In this document: positions 17,502-25,485 of the stretch, one piece after another
Layout of the letters: every line of letters begins with the position of its first letter
Position numbering within the stretch: position 1 is the stretch's first letter
Origin: Pedobacter sp. KBW06
GTDB taxonomy: Bacteria; Bacteroidota; Bacteroidia; Sphingobacteriales; Sphingobacteriaceae
Direction of reading: 5' to 3'
DNA length: 64,000 nt
Assembly: GCF_003852525.1 (NCBI RefSeq)
Contig: NZ_QAJL01000007.1
Span: forward strand, 62,001 to 126,000
The notes under the pieces: model-generated
What the model was told of the DNA's origin: nothing
What the model saw: only the letters and a program-made list of their open reading frames with translations
Database searches by the model: none
Translations under genes and position numbers: made by a program

Positions 17502-19559
17502 TTAAATTGGGCTGATATGATCTGAAAGGATATTTGTTTCGTTTACTCCTTGAGGTTGTTGACTCATCTTCTTACCATCCTGACTTTCTATAGTTTCATC
17601 TTCGAGAACGTTTTGAGCTGATAACTTCCCAAGTTCAGTAGTCACCAAGCCCTTTACCTCAGCCTTAATCTTTCTGTATACCTCTTCTACATCAGTAATG
17701 GTTACATTTTCAATTATAGGAATCATCTGGTAGGCCTCCTCTTCATTTTTAATCGCCTCATGATCGTTTTGTATTTCGCTATGGAACATTTTCAAATTCA
17801 TCTTCTGACCTGGATTATCAGCGAGGATTCCTACAAACTCCCCGGAAGAAAGTGTTGCAATTTTAGATGCGGGAATGGCAGCTTCCAGTTGCAGGGATTT
17901 AGAAATTGAGGTATCGCTACTACTGATGCTCTTACTTTCCCGGTCCTGCATGATACGCCCAAAATTCTCACTCAGCTTCTTAGCGGTATCTCCAGTCACC
18001 TGGCCACTGATGATGTTACCAACGATACCGGTAATCACTGCCGCCTGTTCTGTGCCGTAATCTTTACGAACCTGTTCCAGGCTCTGAACCGCGAGACTCA
18101 CACTTACCAGATTAGATCTGCAGGTTGCTAGTAAACTATCGGTGCCATTTAGAAAAATCGATGGGAATTCATCGAAGACCAGACTGGATTTTAACTGTCC
18201 TTTACGATTTACCAGCTTGATCATTTTGGATATATATAATGAAAGCACTGCCCCATAGGTCTGCTGCTTTTGAGGGTTATTCCCCATGCAAACCACTTTT
18301 GGCTCCATTGGATTATTTACATCCAGCGTAAAATCATTGCCACTTAACACATAATATAATTGCGGAGAAGCTAAACGGGCAAGGCCAATCTTGGCACTGG
18401 CAATCTGCCCTTCCAACTGAGCTTTGGCATTGTTCTGATACGCAGATAAAAAAGGATTGATCAGTACCTGAATCTCTTCCTGAGTTACTAAAATCGCAAA
18501 GAGATGATCATAATGTACCTGCATCAGCTCAATCACATGAGGAAGGGTACAGTACTTACCATTTTCATAGCAGCGTAAATACCAGATTATAGCGGTTAAA
18601 AAATTAATAGGGGATTCTACGAAGAAATCACCCTGTTTTTTAATCCAGTCACGGTTCAGTCCCAACATTATTGTTCTGGATGCTTCTGTAGCATCTGTGA
18701 TATCATCCATACTTACCGGATCCAGCGGATTACAGCGATGCGTACGACTCAAATCTTCGAAATTGATTATGTAGAATTTAGGTTTTATCTTATATCCGGA
18801 ATAGTATTTCAGCAGTTTGTTATAGGCAATTTTGGAAAGGTCATCGAATTTGAAATCGTAAAGGAACATACTAAATCCCTTACGCAGATGCTGATCAATG
18901 ATATGCCTGATCAGAAAATAACTTTTACCTGCACCTGGGCTACCTGCAATAAGTATTCCCCTGAAGGGATTGATGATATTGATCCAACTATCCCTTATGC
19001 GATCCTTTAATTGATATTTTGCAGGTAAATTGATGGAGTATTCATTCTCCAGTAGCCGCTCTTCCTGCGGGAAAGTTTCATTTTCTGTATTAAAAATGTC
19101 TTTATTCAGCTGATCTTTAATCAGCCTGGACAATAAAGTCCCACCGGAGAGGATAAGGAGATAACCGGCAAGTGTAAGACCTATGTAGCATACAGCCACG
19201 ATTACAGCATTGAGATCTAAATAAAAGCATCCTATACTACTAAAATACAAGAACAATCCTGAAACCAAGTACCAAAGGATTTTCTTCATTTGCATAGTCT
19301 CCTCCTTTCTCCCTTTTAGCCCAATCAATGAAATGGAAAGGCATACGAGCGCTGATATTTTTACGACTAAAAAACTGTTAAAAAGCCCCGTTTTGGCGAC
19401 ATTTTCCAGGATGCGGTTGGTGACTACGGTAGTCCATCCCCAGTTTTCAAAAGCCACATAACAGCTCAGGTAAAAATGTACCGAGAGTATAAATATGCTG
19501 ATGTAGCGGGTAAAGTCTACAATCTTTCTAAGGGCAGTGATGTCTTCTCCGGTATTCAT
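17502..19559 (-). CDS. TraG/VirD4-type conjugative coupling ATPase
   Basis: The 685-aa protein has an N-terminal membrane part with about four hydrophobic helices (residues 15-35, 60-80, 93-112, 118-140), then a cytoplasmic ATPase domain. Walker A is GSPGAGKS at 206-213, followed by SMFLYDFKFDDLSK. SLVFDEFPSIFL is the Walker B, and NIISGQVTGDTAKKLSENFGRI is the TraG/TraD C-terminal RecA-like signature. Such proteins recruit the relaxase-DNA complex to a type IV secretion channel. It is the last gene of the bfmA-DUF5712-traG cluster (25-bp gap to the DUF5712 gene). No channel genes (Tra/VirB) are in the window, so the element is either mobilisable only or has them upstream of the left edge. 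Confidence 0.88.
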   Translation of the reverse strand: MNTGEDITALRKIVDFTRYISIFILSVHFYLSCYVAFENWGWTTVVTNRILENVAKTGLFNSFLVVKISALVCLSISLIGLKGRKEETMQMKKILWYLVSGLFLYFSSIGCFYLDLNAVIVAVCYIGLTLAGYLLILSGGTLLSRLIKDQLNKDIFNTENETFPQEERLLENEYSINLPAKYQLKDRIRDSWINIINPFRGILIAGSPGAGKSYFLIRHIIDQHLRKGFSMFLYDFKFDDLSKIAYNKLLKYYSGYKIKPKFYIINFEDLSRTHRCNPLDPVSMDDITDATEASRTIMLGLNRDWIKKQGDFFVESPINFLTAIIWYLRCYENGKYCTLPHVIELMQVHYDHLFAILVTQEEIQVLINPFLSAYQNNAKAQLEGQIASAKIGLARLASPQLYYVLSGNDFTLDVNNPMEPKVVCMGNNPQKQQTYGAVLSLYISKMIKLVNRKGQLKSSLVFDEFPSIFLNGTDSLLATCRSNLVSVSLAVQSLEQVRKDYGTEQAAVITGIVGNIISGQVTGDTAKKLSENFGRIMQDRESKSISSSDTSISKSLQLEAAIPASKIATLSSGEFVGILADNPGQKMNLKMFHSEIQNDHEAIKNEEEAYQMIPIIENVTITDVEEVYRKIKAEVKGLVTTELGKLSAQNVLEDETIESQDGKKMSQQPQGVNETNILSDHISPI

Positions 19560-19584
19560 ATTCAGAAATGTTTGAGGGTGAATT

Positions 19585-20523
19585 TTACAGATTCAATTCT
19601 TGTTGTTGCTGCTTTCCTTTTCTGCGTCTTTTTTTATTCCTGATGGTCGGTGCAGGATCATAACCAGTTTTTGCTAAAGCGATTTCCAGGAAATTGGTTG
19701 TTAGAGGAGATTTAAAGTAAACAGGCTCTACTTTTAATTCCGGAGAAGGTTTGAATGATTTATTCGGCGTATTCGCCTGAATTAACATACTTTGTTGCTG
19801 CTGCAGCTCCAGCCGTTGTTCCAGATTACCATTTTTTAAAGTATTGGCGTAATTAAAAGTGTCCGTAAGGCCACGCTCAAATCTGAATTGCTGATCAAAT
19901 AATCTTTCTCCTGATGCTTTAAAAGCTGAACGATCAAATTGTCCCAGTTTTTTAGAATGGTCAATATTTTTACCTCTGGAGGTATTCATCGGACTAAGCC
20001 TGATGCGATTAGTCATATCCTTTCTGCTGACAATCACCTGTACATGCAGCTGCTCCCCAGGCTTAAGACTCCCCTTTTTCACCTCCCCATTTATTACCTC
20101 TGGATCCTTATTATTGTAATAACGATAGTGTTCCAACTTTGCAAACCACATCAGGTCTTTGTTATTATTAATTCCGGGTTTATGAAAATTACGGGCATAT
20201 TCATCCATAACTCCTACCGCATATTCCTTTAAAGCAGTCTCCGCTCCTTTTTCTCCATATTGTTCTTTGAGGTAGCGAATCTCCTTCTGAGAGGGACTGA
20301 TGTTCACCAAAAAAAACTTAGCATCATCCTTACAAAGTTTAGCAATGTTGTGATCCAAACTGTGTTTTACCAGATACGAGGGAATACTAATATTCAGCCC
20401 ATTAAACCATTGCTCCGGGTAGAGATCTTTGAACATCCGATTTTCTTTATCCAGATAATGAACGAGTTCTCCGCTACTCCTCTTATTGTTTCCCTTGTCA
20501 CTATCGGTGATGTTGATGTACAT
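19585..20523 (-). CDS. DUF5712-family mobilisation protein (MobB/BtgB-like, putative relaxase)
   Basis: The 312-aa protein starts MYINITDSDKGNNKRSSGELVHYLDKENR, shown here in part only to 20 residues in later work: the key segments are SSGELVHYLDKE and the HVQVIVSRKDM strand with a conserved histidine (near residue 183). Bacteroidetes mobilisable elements place this family between a BfmA/BtgA protein and a TraG-like ATPase, exactly as here, and it is thought to process oriT. The C-terminus is basic (RNKKRRRKGKQQQQ), suitable for DNA contact. It begins 11 bp after the upstream gene. Catalytic tyrosine and metal histidines cannot be assigned with certainty, so 'relaxase' is from context. Confidence 0.75.
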   Translation of the reverse strand: MYINITDSDKGNNKRSSGELVHYLDKENRMFKDLYPEQWFNGLNISIPSYLVKHSLDHNIAKLCKDDAKFFLVNISPSQKEIRYLKEQYGEKGAETALKEYAVGVMDEYARNFHKPGINNNKDLMWFAKLEHYRYYNNKDPEVINGEVKKGSLKPGEQLHVQVIVSRKDMTNRIRLSPMNTSRGKNIDHSKKLGQFDRSAFKASGERLFDQQFRFERGLTDTFNYANTLKNGNLEQRLELQQQQSMLIQANTPNKSFKPSPELKVEPVYFKSPLTTNFLEIALAKTGYDPAPTIRNKKRRRKGKQQQQELNL

Positions 20524-20534
20524 GAACCTGTGTT

Positions 20535-21113
20535 TTACATTTCTGCAACTTGTTTTCTGGCCAGTTCAGCCAATTCTTCTTTTTCCCTGGTTTTGAAGCT
20601 GCCGAGGTTCTCTCTATTTTTTATATAAGTATCCAGTATGGTTACAAATTTCTGCTGAAGAGTTCTTTTGATTTCCCGATCCTCATAAAGTACCTTGATG
20701 ATCTTTGCCGACTCATTAATATCCTTAGTCTGGACTTGTTGATGTTCCAGTAATGATTTGTTTGCCTTTAATACCTGGTCATTAAAGAAACTGACGATTT
20801 GCTCCTGATTTTTGATCATGCGTTCCATCTCTGTGCGCATGGGTATCAACAACACCTTTTCCTGAGATTTAATGAAACTGACATAAGCATCATGATTTCT
20901 GGACAATGTTTTTTTAAGCTGCTCATCTCCAACATCCAGGGGGTCTTTTCCACTACGGTAAAAGTATTCCACCATTTGCATAAAGAGCTGCCTCTGGCTT
21001 CGCCCAAACTTCTCAGACAGTTTCAACAGTTCATTGTGTACTAATAAAGGGAAACGTATTGACTTCTCCTGGGGAGTATTTCTTTTATCGGATTTGATGC
21101 TGGGTATACTCAT
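20535..21113 (-). CDS. BfmA/BtgA-family mobilisation protein
   Basis: The 192-aa protein has an N-terminal ribbon-helix-helix-like region (SIRFPLLVHNELLKLSEKFG, residues 19-38, followed by SQRQLFMQMVEYFYRSGKDP) and a long coiled-coil C-terminal half rich in Lys, Glu and Gln. This is the layout of BfmA/BtgA proteins, the oriT-binding accessory factors of Bacteroides mobilisable plasmids and transposons. It is the first gene of the three-gene mobilisation operon. Two dyads lie directly upstream and are the obvious oriT or operator candidates. Confidence 0.85.
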   Translation of the reverse strand: MSIPSIKSDKRNTPQEKSIRFPLLVHNELLKLSEKFGRSQRQLFMQMVEYFYRSGKDPLDVGDEQLKKTLSRNHDAYVSFIKSQEKVLLIPMRTEMERMIKNQEQIVSFFNDQVLKANKSLLEHQQVQTKDINESAKIIKVLYEDREIKRTLQQKFVTILDTYIKNRENLGSFKTREKEELAELARKQVAEM

Positions 21114-21156
21114 GATACATACTGTTTTATGGGTTTAAGCTGACTTAAAGAGGGCA

Positions 21157-21207
21157 AAATATACCCGGAGTATATTTCAAACCCCCTCAGCGATAGCGCT
21201 AAGGGGG
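21157..21207. other. Candidate oriT/operator: two inverted repeats upstream of bfmA-like gene
   Basis: Two strong dyads sit 44-94 bp upstream of the BfmA/BtgA start. The first is 21157-21177: AAATATAC and GTATATTT around a CCGGA loop. The second is 21182-21207: CCCCCT-c-AGCG pairing with CGCT-a-AGGGGG. oriT regions of Bacteroidetes mobilisable elements usually lie just upstream of the mobilisation genes and contain such inverted repeats. The position and symmetry are seen; a nick site is not identifiable. The first dyad could instead be an autoregulatory operator. Confidence 0.45.
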
Positions 21208-21320
21208 AAAAGTAAGGTTTTGCCTAACTTCCGCTTGCTCCTTTTCTTTGAAGAGAAAAGGCAATAGATTAGCACCAAATTCGCTGCAATAAATTCAGGT
21301 GAGTTGCATGGATATCAGGT

Positions 21321-21686
21321 TCAGTCACCGACTAGATTCCCCTCAAAAACTGCATCCTTTAAAACAGGTTTGCCATTTTGATTGGATTCCACGGACAAAT
21401 GCATCATAGTGCCAAAGGAAACAAAACGAATTTCCGTTTCGCCTGCCAGATACAAATCATCCTCACCTGGTTTCTTGTAAACTGAAAGGCTGATTTTTTT
21501 ACCAGAATCTTTAATTGTAAAAAAGCAATTTATGGCCATAAAAGTCTTAGACCATAACATAAAGTCGAGCTTAGCCAGGTAATTTCCTGTGGGTACATCT
21601 TCTTTGTAGAAGGAATAATTTTTTGGTTCATAGCCTGCTTCTAAAGCTGGAAAGAACCCCATTACAGTGGTTTCTCTATTCATCAT
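21321..21686 (-). CDS. Hypothetical protein (121 aa)
   Basis: The protein begins MMNRETTVMGFFPALEAGYE and is rich in beta-strand-like segments (AINCFFTIKDSGKKISLSVY, AGETEIRFVSFGTMMHLSVE). It has no signal peptide, membrane helix or known motif. Two adjacent ATGs (21686 and 21683) are possible starts. A 16-bp perfect palindrome lies 45 bp upstream, suggesting regulation by an element-encoded repressor. Similar small proteins accompany mobilisation genes in Bacteroidetes elements, but I cannot name the family. Confidence 0.6.
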   Translation of the reverse strand: MMNRETTVMGFFPALEAGYEPKNYSFYKEDVPTGNYLAKLDFMLWSKTFMAINCFFTIKDSGKKISLSVYKKPGEDDLYLAGETEIRFVSFGTMMHLSVESNQNGKPVLKDAVFEGNLVGD

Positions 21687-21730
21687 TTTAGGTATTGTTT
21701 ACCCAAAGGTTCAGTTTTTGAAAGCACTGG

Positions 21731-21746
21731 TTTCCCATATGGGAAA
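21731..21746. promoter_or_regulatory. 16-bp perfect palindrome, putative operator
   Basis: TTTCCCATATGGGAAA is fully self-complementary and lies 45 bp upstream of the 121-aa hypothetical gene. Its central 12 bases recur as a palindrome at 27195-27206 upstream of the HTH gene, also within the island. Two copies at promoter positions point to a common dimeric repressor, perhaps the island's own regulator. Confidence 0.5.
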
Positions 21747-21884
21747 AATAGTTAACCTAATATGATCAAATTAACGAAATCATGAACAGCCTGATTCCGA
21801 ACTAAGCTATATGTTGCATTGTTGATAAATTCCACATAGATTCCCTTTCCTGCATAAATGATTTAGCTATATTTGTCCATGGGC

Positions 21885-21991
21885 TGTTCGGTTTAACAAC
21901 CGAAACATACCCAAAGCGATGGAGCGAATGATGCGGAAAGTGTTGGCCTTAACAGTCAAGATTTGTATCATAGGCTCACTTATCTGCCCTT
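21885..21991. repeat. 107-bp perfect direct repeat, copy 1
   Basis: This 107-bp segment is identical base for base to 22203-22309. It begins with a hairpin (TTCGGTT-taac-AACCGAA, 21887-21904) and includes the start of a coding-like frame (ATG 21919). The perfect identity indicates a recent duplication or active maintenance. See the finding for interpretation. Confidence 0.95.
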
Positions 21992-22128
21992 CGAAGACCA
22001 CAGTATTTAGCAGACTAACTGTTTCCGTTGTTGTGGAGTGGAGAATTTTACAGGGAAAGGAAAGGCCGCTAGCGGGAACTATTTTCAAAAAAGTTGCAGA
22101 AGTGCGAAAAAACCTTAAATTTGAGTAA
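21919..22128 (+). pseudogene. Possible 5' fragment of a SusC/RagA-type TonB receptor gene
   Basis: The frame gives 69 residues: a signal-peptide-like start (MRKVLALTVKICIIGSLICPS) written here in two parts, MRKVLALTVK and ICIIGSLICPS, then a region ending RPLAGTIFKKVAEVRKNLKFE. That end resembles the beginning of the STN domain in Bacteroidetes SusC/RagA receptors or their FecR partners (pattern PL..IFK.I...). The rest of such a gene (about 1,000 residues) is missing. A second truncated copy of the same start lies in the second 107-bp repeat and stops at once (TAA at 22309-22311 region). It is best read as a truncated remnant. Homology is suggested by pattern only. Confidence 0.35.
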
Positions 22129-22202
22129 CATGAAAAAACTACCCAAAAAGTACCCGTCAAATCGCTAGGTGTAAAGTCGCAGGATTGCACCCAGGGGGGA
22201 CA

Positions 22203-22309
22203 TGTTCGGTTTAACAACCGAAACATACCCAAAGCGATGGAGCGAATGATGCGGAAAGTGTTGGCCTTAACAGTCAAGATTTGTATCATAGGCTCACTTA
22301 TCTGCCCTT
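22203..22309. repeat. 107-bp perfect direct repeat, copy 2
   Basis: Identical to 21885-21991 and offset by 318 bp. It ends 68 bp before the start of the group II-like reverse transcriptase. A short dyad (CCAGTG-g-CACTGG, 22332-22344) follows it. The reading frame started within it ends right at the repeat boundary. Confidence 0.95.
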
Positions 22310-22377
22310 AAAAATTTGTTGTCTGCTAAAACCAGTGGCACTGGAACGGAAACGGCAATTACTAAACAAATTAACTA

Positions 22378-23691
22378 TTGGCTACACCAAGAAAAAAAAG
22401 ACTATTAACTCAGATTTCTTCTCCCTCTCACCTGAAAAAAGCCTGGACTAAGCTTAATAAAACTAACAAAGAATCCAGAGGTATATCTGAAGAGACCATA
22501 AGCGACTTCACCAACAATCTCGAATCCAATCTAATTGAGATCAGCAAAAGGCTCAAAGCCAAAACCTATAAGTTTAGTGATGTCCGCCCAGTACTCATTC
22601 CCAAGAATGAAAAAAAACAGTTCAGGCCCTTGCGCCTATCGGAAATAAGTGATAGAGTAGTTCAAAAAGCACTTGCATTGAAACTGGAAGAACTCCTATC
22701 CGAAAAGTACAAACTAGACAATCCTTGTAGTTTCGCATACCGAAAGGAAGGCAAAGTTGAGGACGCCGTCAAAAAAATGGTTGAATATTACAAGGAAGGT
22801 TTTCACTACATACTTGAGGCTGACATTAAAAAATTCTTTGATAACGTCAACCGAAAAAAGCTTTTAAAAAAAGTATTTGATGACCTGCCCGATAACACCA
22901 TCAACAAGCTAATTAGAGAAGCATTAGAACAAAACATTGGCGATCTATCACATTATGAAACACAGCATCACCACTATTTTCTAGACTCTATGCAGGGTAT
23001 CCCCCAAGGAAACTCACTATCTCCCTTACTCGCCAACATCTACCTTGCGGATTTCGACCAAAGAATGATTACTGAAAAGCTAAGGTTAGTTCGCTATGCA
23101 GATGATTTCATTGTAATGTGCAAGGACGAGGCACAAGCTAAACAAGCTTTGCAAATTGCCAAGGAAGAAATCGAGGCTAAACTCGGCCTGTCCATTCATG
23201 ATCTTCCCTCCCCTGCGCATCTCGAAGGATCAAAAACTCGTATCGTCAATCCAATACACCATCGCTTCTCCTTCCTTTCAATATCATTTGATGGAAAAAA
23301 AGCCTGGGTAAAGCCCAGCAAAATAAATGATCTAAGGACCAAAATAAACGACATCACAAATATCAGTAGCTACAAAAATGACCCAAAATTTCAGGGATTA
23401 CCGACCATATTAAAAAGACTTAAGAATCTTCTAGAAGGATGGCTATCAGCATTCAAATATGTGGATGTGGACCGCGAATTCCAGGAAATAGACGACCACA
23501 TCAACTACAAGATACTAACCGTACTCGTAAAAATGGACTTTAGACTAAAGACTAATAATGTAGAGACAAAAAAAATAAAGTCAATAGGAAAGACTATACA
23601 GTTAATCTCCAAAACTCAACGAGAAAACATCGGTGTACCAACTTGTGCCAACTTTTTAAGCTCAATCGAGAGAGGGAAAATTCATCTGTAA
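22378..23691 (+). CDS. Group II intron-like reverse transcriptase without endonuclease domain
   Basis: The 437-aa protein contains a complete RT: EADIKKFFDNV (catalytic D149), GIPQGNSLSPLLANIYLADFD (motif B), VRYADDFIVMC (YADD at 240-243), and a maturase-like thumb LKRLKNLLEGWLSAFKY near 350-370. There is no HNH endonuclease, and I found no group II ribozyme domain V pattern nearby, so this is a free-standing G2L-type RT rather than an intron ORF. The only start available is TTG at 22378, as an in-frame TAA precedes it by 3 bases. Free-standing G2L RTs have been linked to DNA repair and defence. The 107-bp duplication just upstream is the unusual context. Confidence 0.82.
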   Translation: MATPRKKRLLTQISSPSHLKKAWTKLNKTNKESRGISEETISDFTNNLESNLIEISKRLKAKTYKFSDVRPVLIPKNEKKQFRPLRLSEISDRVVQKALALKLEELLSEKYKLDNPCSFAYRKEGKVEDAVKKMVEYYKEGFHYILEADIKKFFDNVNRKKLLKKVFDDLPDNTINKLIREALEQNIGDLSHYETQHHHYFLDSMQGIPQGNSLSPLLANIYLADFDQRMITEKLRLVRYADDFIVMCKDEAQAKQALQIAKEEIEAKLGLSIHDLPSPAHLEGSKTRIVNPIHHRFSFLSISFDGKKAWVKPSKINDLRTKINDITNISSYKNDPKFQGLPTILKRLKNLLEGWLSAFKYVDVDREFQEIDDHINYKILTVLVKMDFRLKTNNVETKKIKSIGKTIQLISKTQRENIGVPTCANFLSSIERGKIHL

Positions 23692-23810
23692 CTATAACAA
23701 GTTTCCATCCGATCTAATCCAAAGCCAGGGATAAAATAAATGATTACTATTACAACCAGGAATCAAACTGATTTTCAAAAAAAACAAAAAGACAGGCGGG
23801 TAAAATGAAG

Positions 23811-23818
23811 TATTTTTG
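23811..23818 (+). promoter_or_regulatory. Putative Bacteroidota -7 promoter element for the kinase-like gene
   Basis: TATTTTTG matches the TAnnTTTG consensus of the Bacteroidota primary sigma factor and lies about 104 bp upstream of the kinase-like gene. The -33 element is not obvious. A transcript from here would have a leader of nearly 100 nt. Confidence 0.35.
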
Positions 23819-23921
23819 TTTACGGTACCTAAAATTATAAAATCATGGCCAGCAACAGATTTACTACCAATAAGATTTCTTACTTGTAAGCACTTTATTA
23901 AATTTGCCGAAAATTAATACT

Positions 23922-24944
23922 ATGGATGTTGAATTAGAAAGAAGCAAATGTCTCCTGAGTGAATTAAAACTAGAATTTCCAAACAAATATCAAGTGGAAG
24001 AAAAAGATCTGCTTGGCTTCGGTAGCCAAGCGGCCGTGTTTAAAGCGAAGGATCTCCACAGAGATATAGATGTTGCTATAAAAATTCATTACGAGGGAAA
24101 AGCTCCTCTAGGATCTGAAAGAAATTGGACTATTTCCTCTATCGTAAATCACCATCAAATTGCACATACTTACACAGTAGAAAGTTTCAGTACATCGCGT
24201 GGTAAAAACTGTATTGCTGTTGTAACACGCTTTATACCTGGAAAATCTCTGAATCACATTTGGGATCATTACGAAAAGCTAACTGATTTTCAAAAAGAAA
24301 TCATTACGGAAGATTTTGTCTATTCTCTAGTTCCATCCATGCTTGAAATTCTGGAATTTTGTCATAAACTAGGCTACGGACACGGAGATTTAAATTCTGG
24401 AAACGTTATGTTTTTTATTAGTGAAATTAATAAACGTTATCACTTTACTGCGATTCTAATTGACTTTGATAATGCTACAGGTAAAGATGAACTATCTTAT
24501 GAATCGGAAATAGAAAAAATAGCCGCCGATTATCCTAAATTGAGACAGCTCATCAACGGTACGCTTTGCGATTGGTTCTACAGAGCACCAGTTATGGAAC
24601 TTTTTGATGCTTACGATAATGTTCAAAACTTCAGAATTGGATACACAAAAATGATTTCATTTATTGAAATCATACAAAAACCATATTGTACAACAGCTTC
24701 AATACTACAGTTTTTAAAAACATTACTTCCCTTAGAATTACCAAGGGACATCCTGCGCCCAATCCTCAATTGCCTAGAAAAGGTAGCTGAGATGAAAAAC
24801 AAGCTAGAGGACTTCAAATACGCCTTAAAGGATTTTGATGTAGAACTTCAAACGTATGAGGAATTGGCTGATTTGAGGATGGAAATGACCGTAATTGAAC
24901 ATTCAGATATTAAATATGAAATTTACACCAAGATGTTCGCATAA
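23922..24944 (+). CDS. Eukaryotic-type protein kinase-like protein
   Basis: I take ATG 23922 (MDVELERSKC, 340 aa) as the start; an upstream TTG at 23904 is less likely. Kinase motifs are in order: the Gly loop LLGFGSQAAVFKAKD (about 29-43), the lysine strand VAIKIH (about 51), the catalytic loop YGHGDLNSGNVMF (about 152-164), and the metal-binding DFDN (about 181, in place of DFG). The HGDLNSGN loop is that of bacterial aminoglycoside-phosphotransferase-like and Ser/Thr kinases, so the substrate may be protein or a small molecule. The C-terminal 120 residues are helical with no other domain. Stand-alone kinases of this kind occur in phage-defence islands (e.g. Stk2, BREX accessory genes), but that link is only positional. 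Confidence 0.75.
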   Translation: MDVELERSKCLLSELKLEFPNKYQVEEKDLLGFGSQAAVFKAKDLHRDIDVAIKIHYEGKAPLGSERNWTISSIVNHHQIAHTYTVESFSTSRGKNCIAVVTRFIPGKSLNHIWDHYEKLTDFQKEIITEDFVYSLVPSMLEILEFCHKLGYGHGDLNSGNVMFFISEINKRYHFTAILIDFDNATGKDELSYESEIEKIAADYPKLRQLINGTLCDWFYRAPVMELFDAYDNVQNFRIGYTKMISFIEIIQKPYCTTASILQFLKTLLPLELPRDILRPILNCLEKVAEMKNKLEDFKYALKDFDVELQTYEELADLRMEMTVIEHSDIKYEIYTKMFA

Positions 24945-25025
24945 GACGGTGCAGCGCCCAACTATTTTTTGTATTTGTAAACCGAATAAAAACTATCATG
25001 CTTATAAATTAAAATAGACAATACG

Positions 25026-25042
25026 GGGGAAATCACCTCCCC
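25026..25042. terminator. Hairpin after the kinase-like gene
   Basis: GGGGA and TCCCC pair around a 7-nt loop, 81 bp after the kinase stop and just beyond the stop of the minus-strand small frame. No long T run follows, so termination strength is uncertain. Its position between convergent frames supports the call. Confidence 0.35.
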
Positions 25043-25048
25043 TAATGA

Positions 25049-25247
25049 TTAATTAAGTGCATCAACACCCGATTGAGCAAATTCCATACAGAGATTAAAA
25101 GCAGTCTGAGACCTCTGGGATCCAATACCATCCATGATGCATTTAAATTTACTTTCGTCATCCTTGTAATTACGAACATTCTGAAAATACTCCGTTACTG
25201 CAGTTAAGATACATACAGTTAAAAAAGGAGATAAAAGGAATAATCAT
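25049..25247 (-). pseudogene. Frameshifted small ORF, coding-like
   Basis: One minus-strand frame reads as plausible protein down to TAA at 25049-25051 (TAVTEYFQNVRNYKDDE, then FKCIMDGIGSQRSQTAFNLC, then EFAQSGVDALN) but has no start codon before an upstream stop. A start (MIIPFISFF) exists in a neighbouring frame, ATG at 25247. The two would join into a signal-peptide-like N-terminus if one base changed in the six-T run at 25221-25226. It is therefore either a recent pseudogene, a sequencing error in a homopolymer, or a slippage-expressed gene. Product unknown. Confidence 0.4.
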
Positions 25248-25258
25248 ATATTTGCATT

Positions 25259-25354
25259 AAACAATAGAAATAGCACAACAGAAAACAATAGAAATAACAC
25301 AACAACAAACAATATAAATAGCACAACAACCAGCAAAAGAAATAACACAAAAAG
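25259..25354. repeat. 24-bp tandem repeat, four degenerate copies
   Basis: Four consecutive 24-bp units start at 25259, 25283, 25307 and 25331; the core is AACAATAGAAATARCACAAC. The fourth is the most diverged. The period is a multiple of three, and one plus-strand frame reads as a repeated TIEIAQQK-type peptide interrupted by a stop, so this may be the remains of a repetitive coding sequence upstream of the Fic gene. The mirror-frame cysteine-rich peptide is not credible as a protein. Confidence 0.75.
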
Positions 25355-25485
25355 AAATAGAAAAGATTAGTTGTATTCATCTGAAATGATACAGCACAAA
25401 AAGAACTTCTCGCATAGATGATGCGAAAATCGAAGGAGTTACCATGGTGACCTTGAAATAGCATCAATACAAAAAGTAAATAGTT

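Noticed and set aside
21885-23691. Diversity-generating retroelement (template/variable repeat plus RT)
   Set aside because: The two 107-bp repeats are identical, with no adenine-specific changes; neither ends a target gene; and the RT has the QGNSLSP form rather than the altered DGR motif.
22100-23800. Group II intron
   Set aside because: No domain V-like hairpin or GUGYG boundary was seen around the RT, and the protein lacks an endonuclease domain.
25259-25354. CRISPR array
   Set aside because: The 24-bp units are contiguous with no unique spacers, and there are no cas genes.
25219-25467. Minus-strand Cys/Leu-rich 82-aa frame
   Set aside because: It is the mirror of the A-rich 24-bp tandem repeat; its composition comes from the repeat, not from coding selection.
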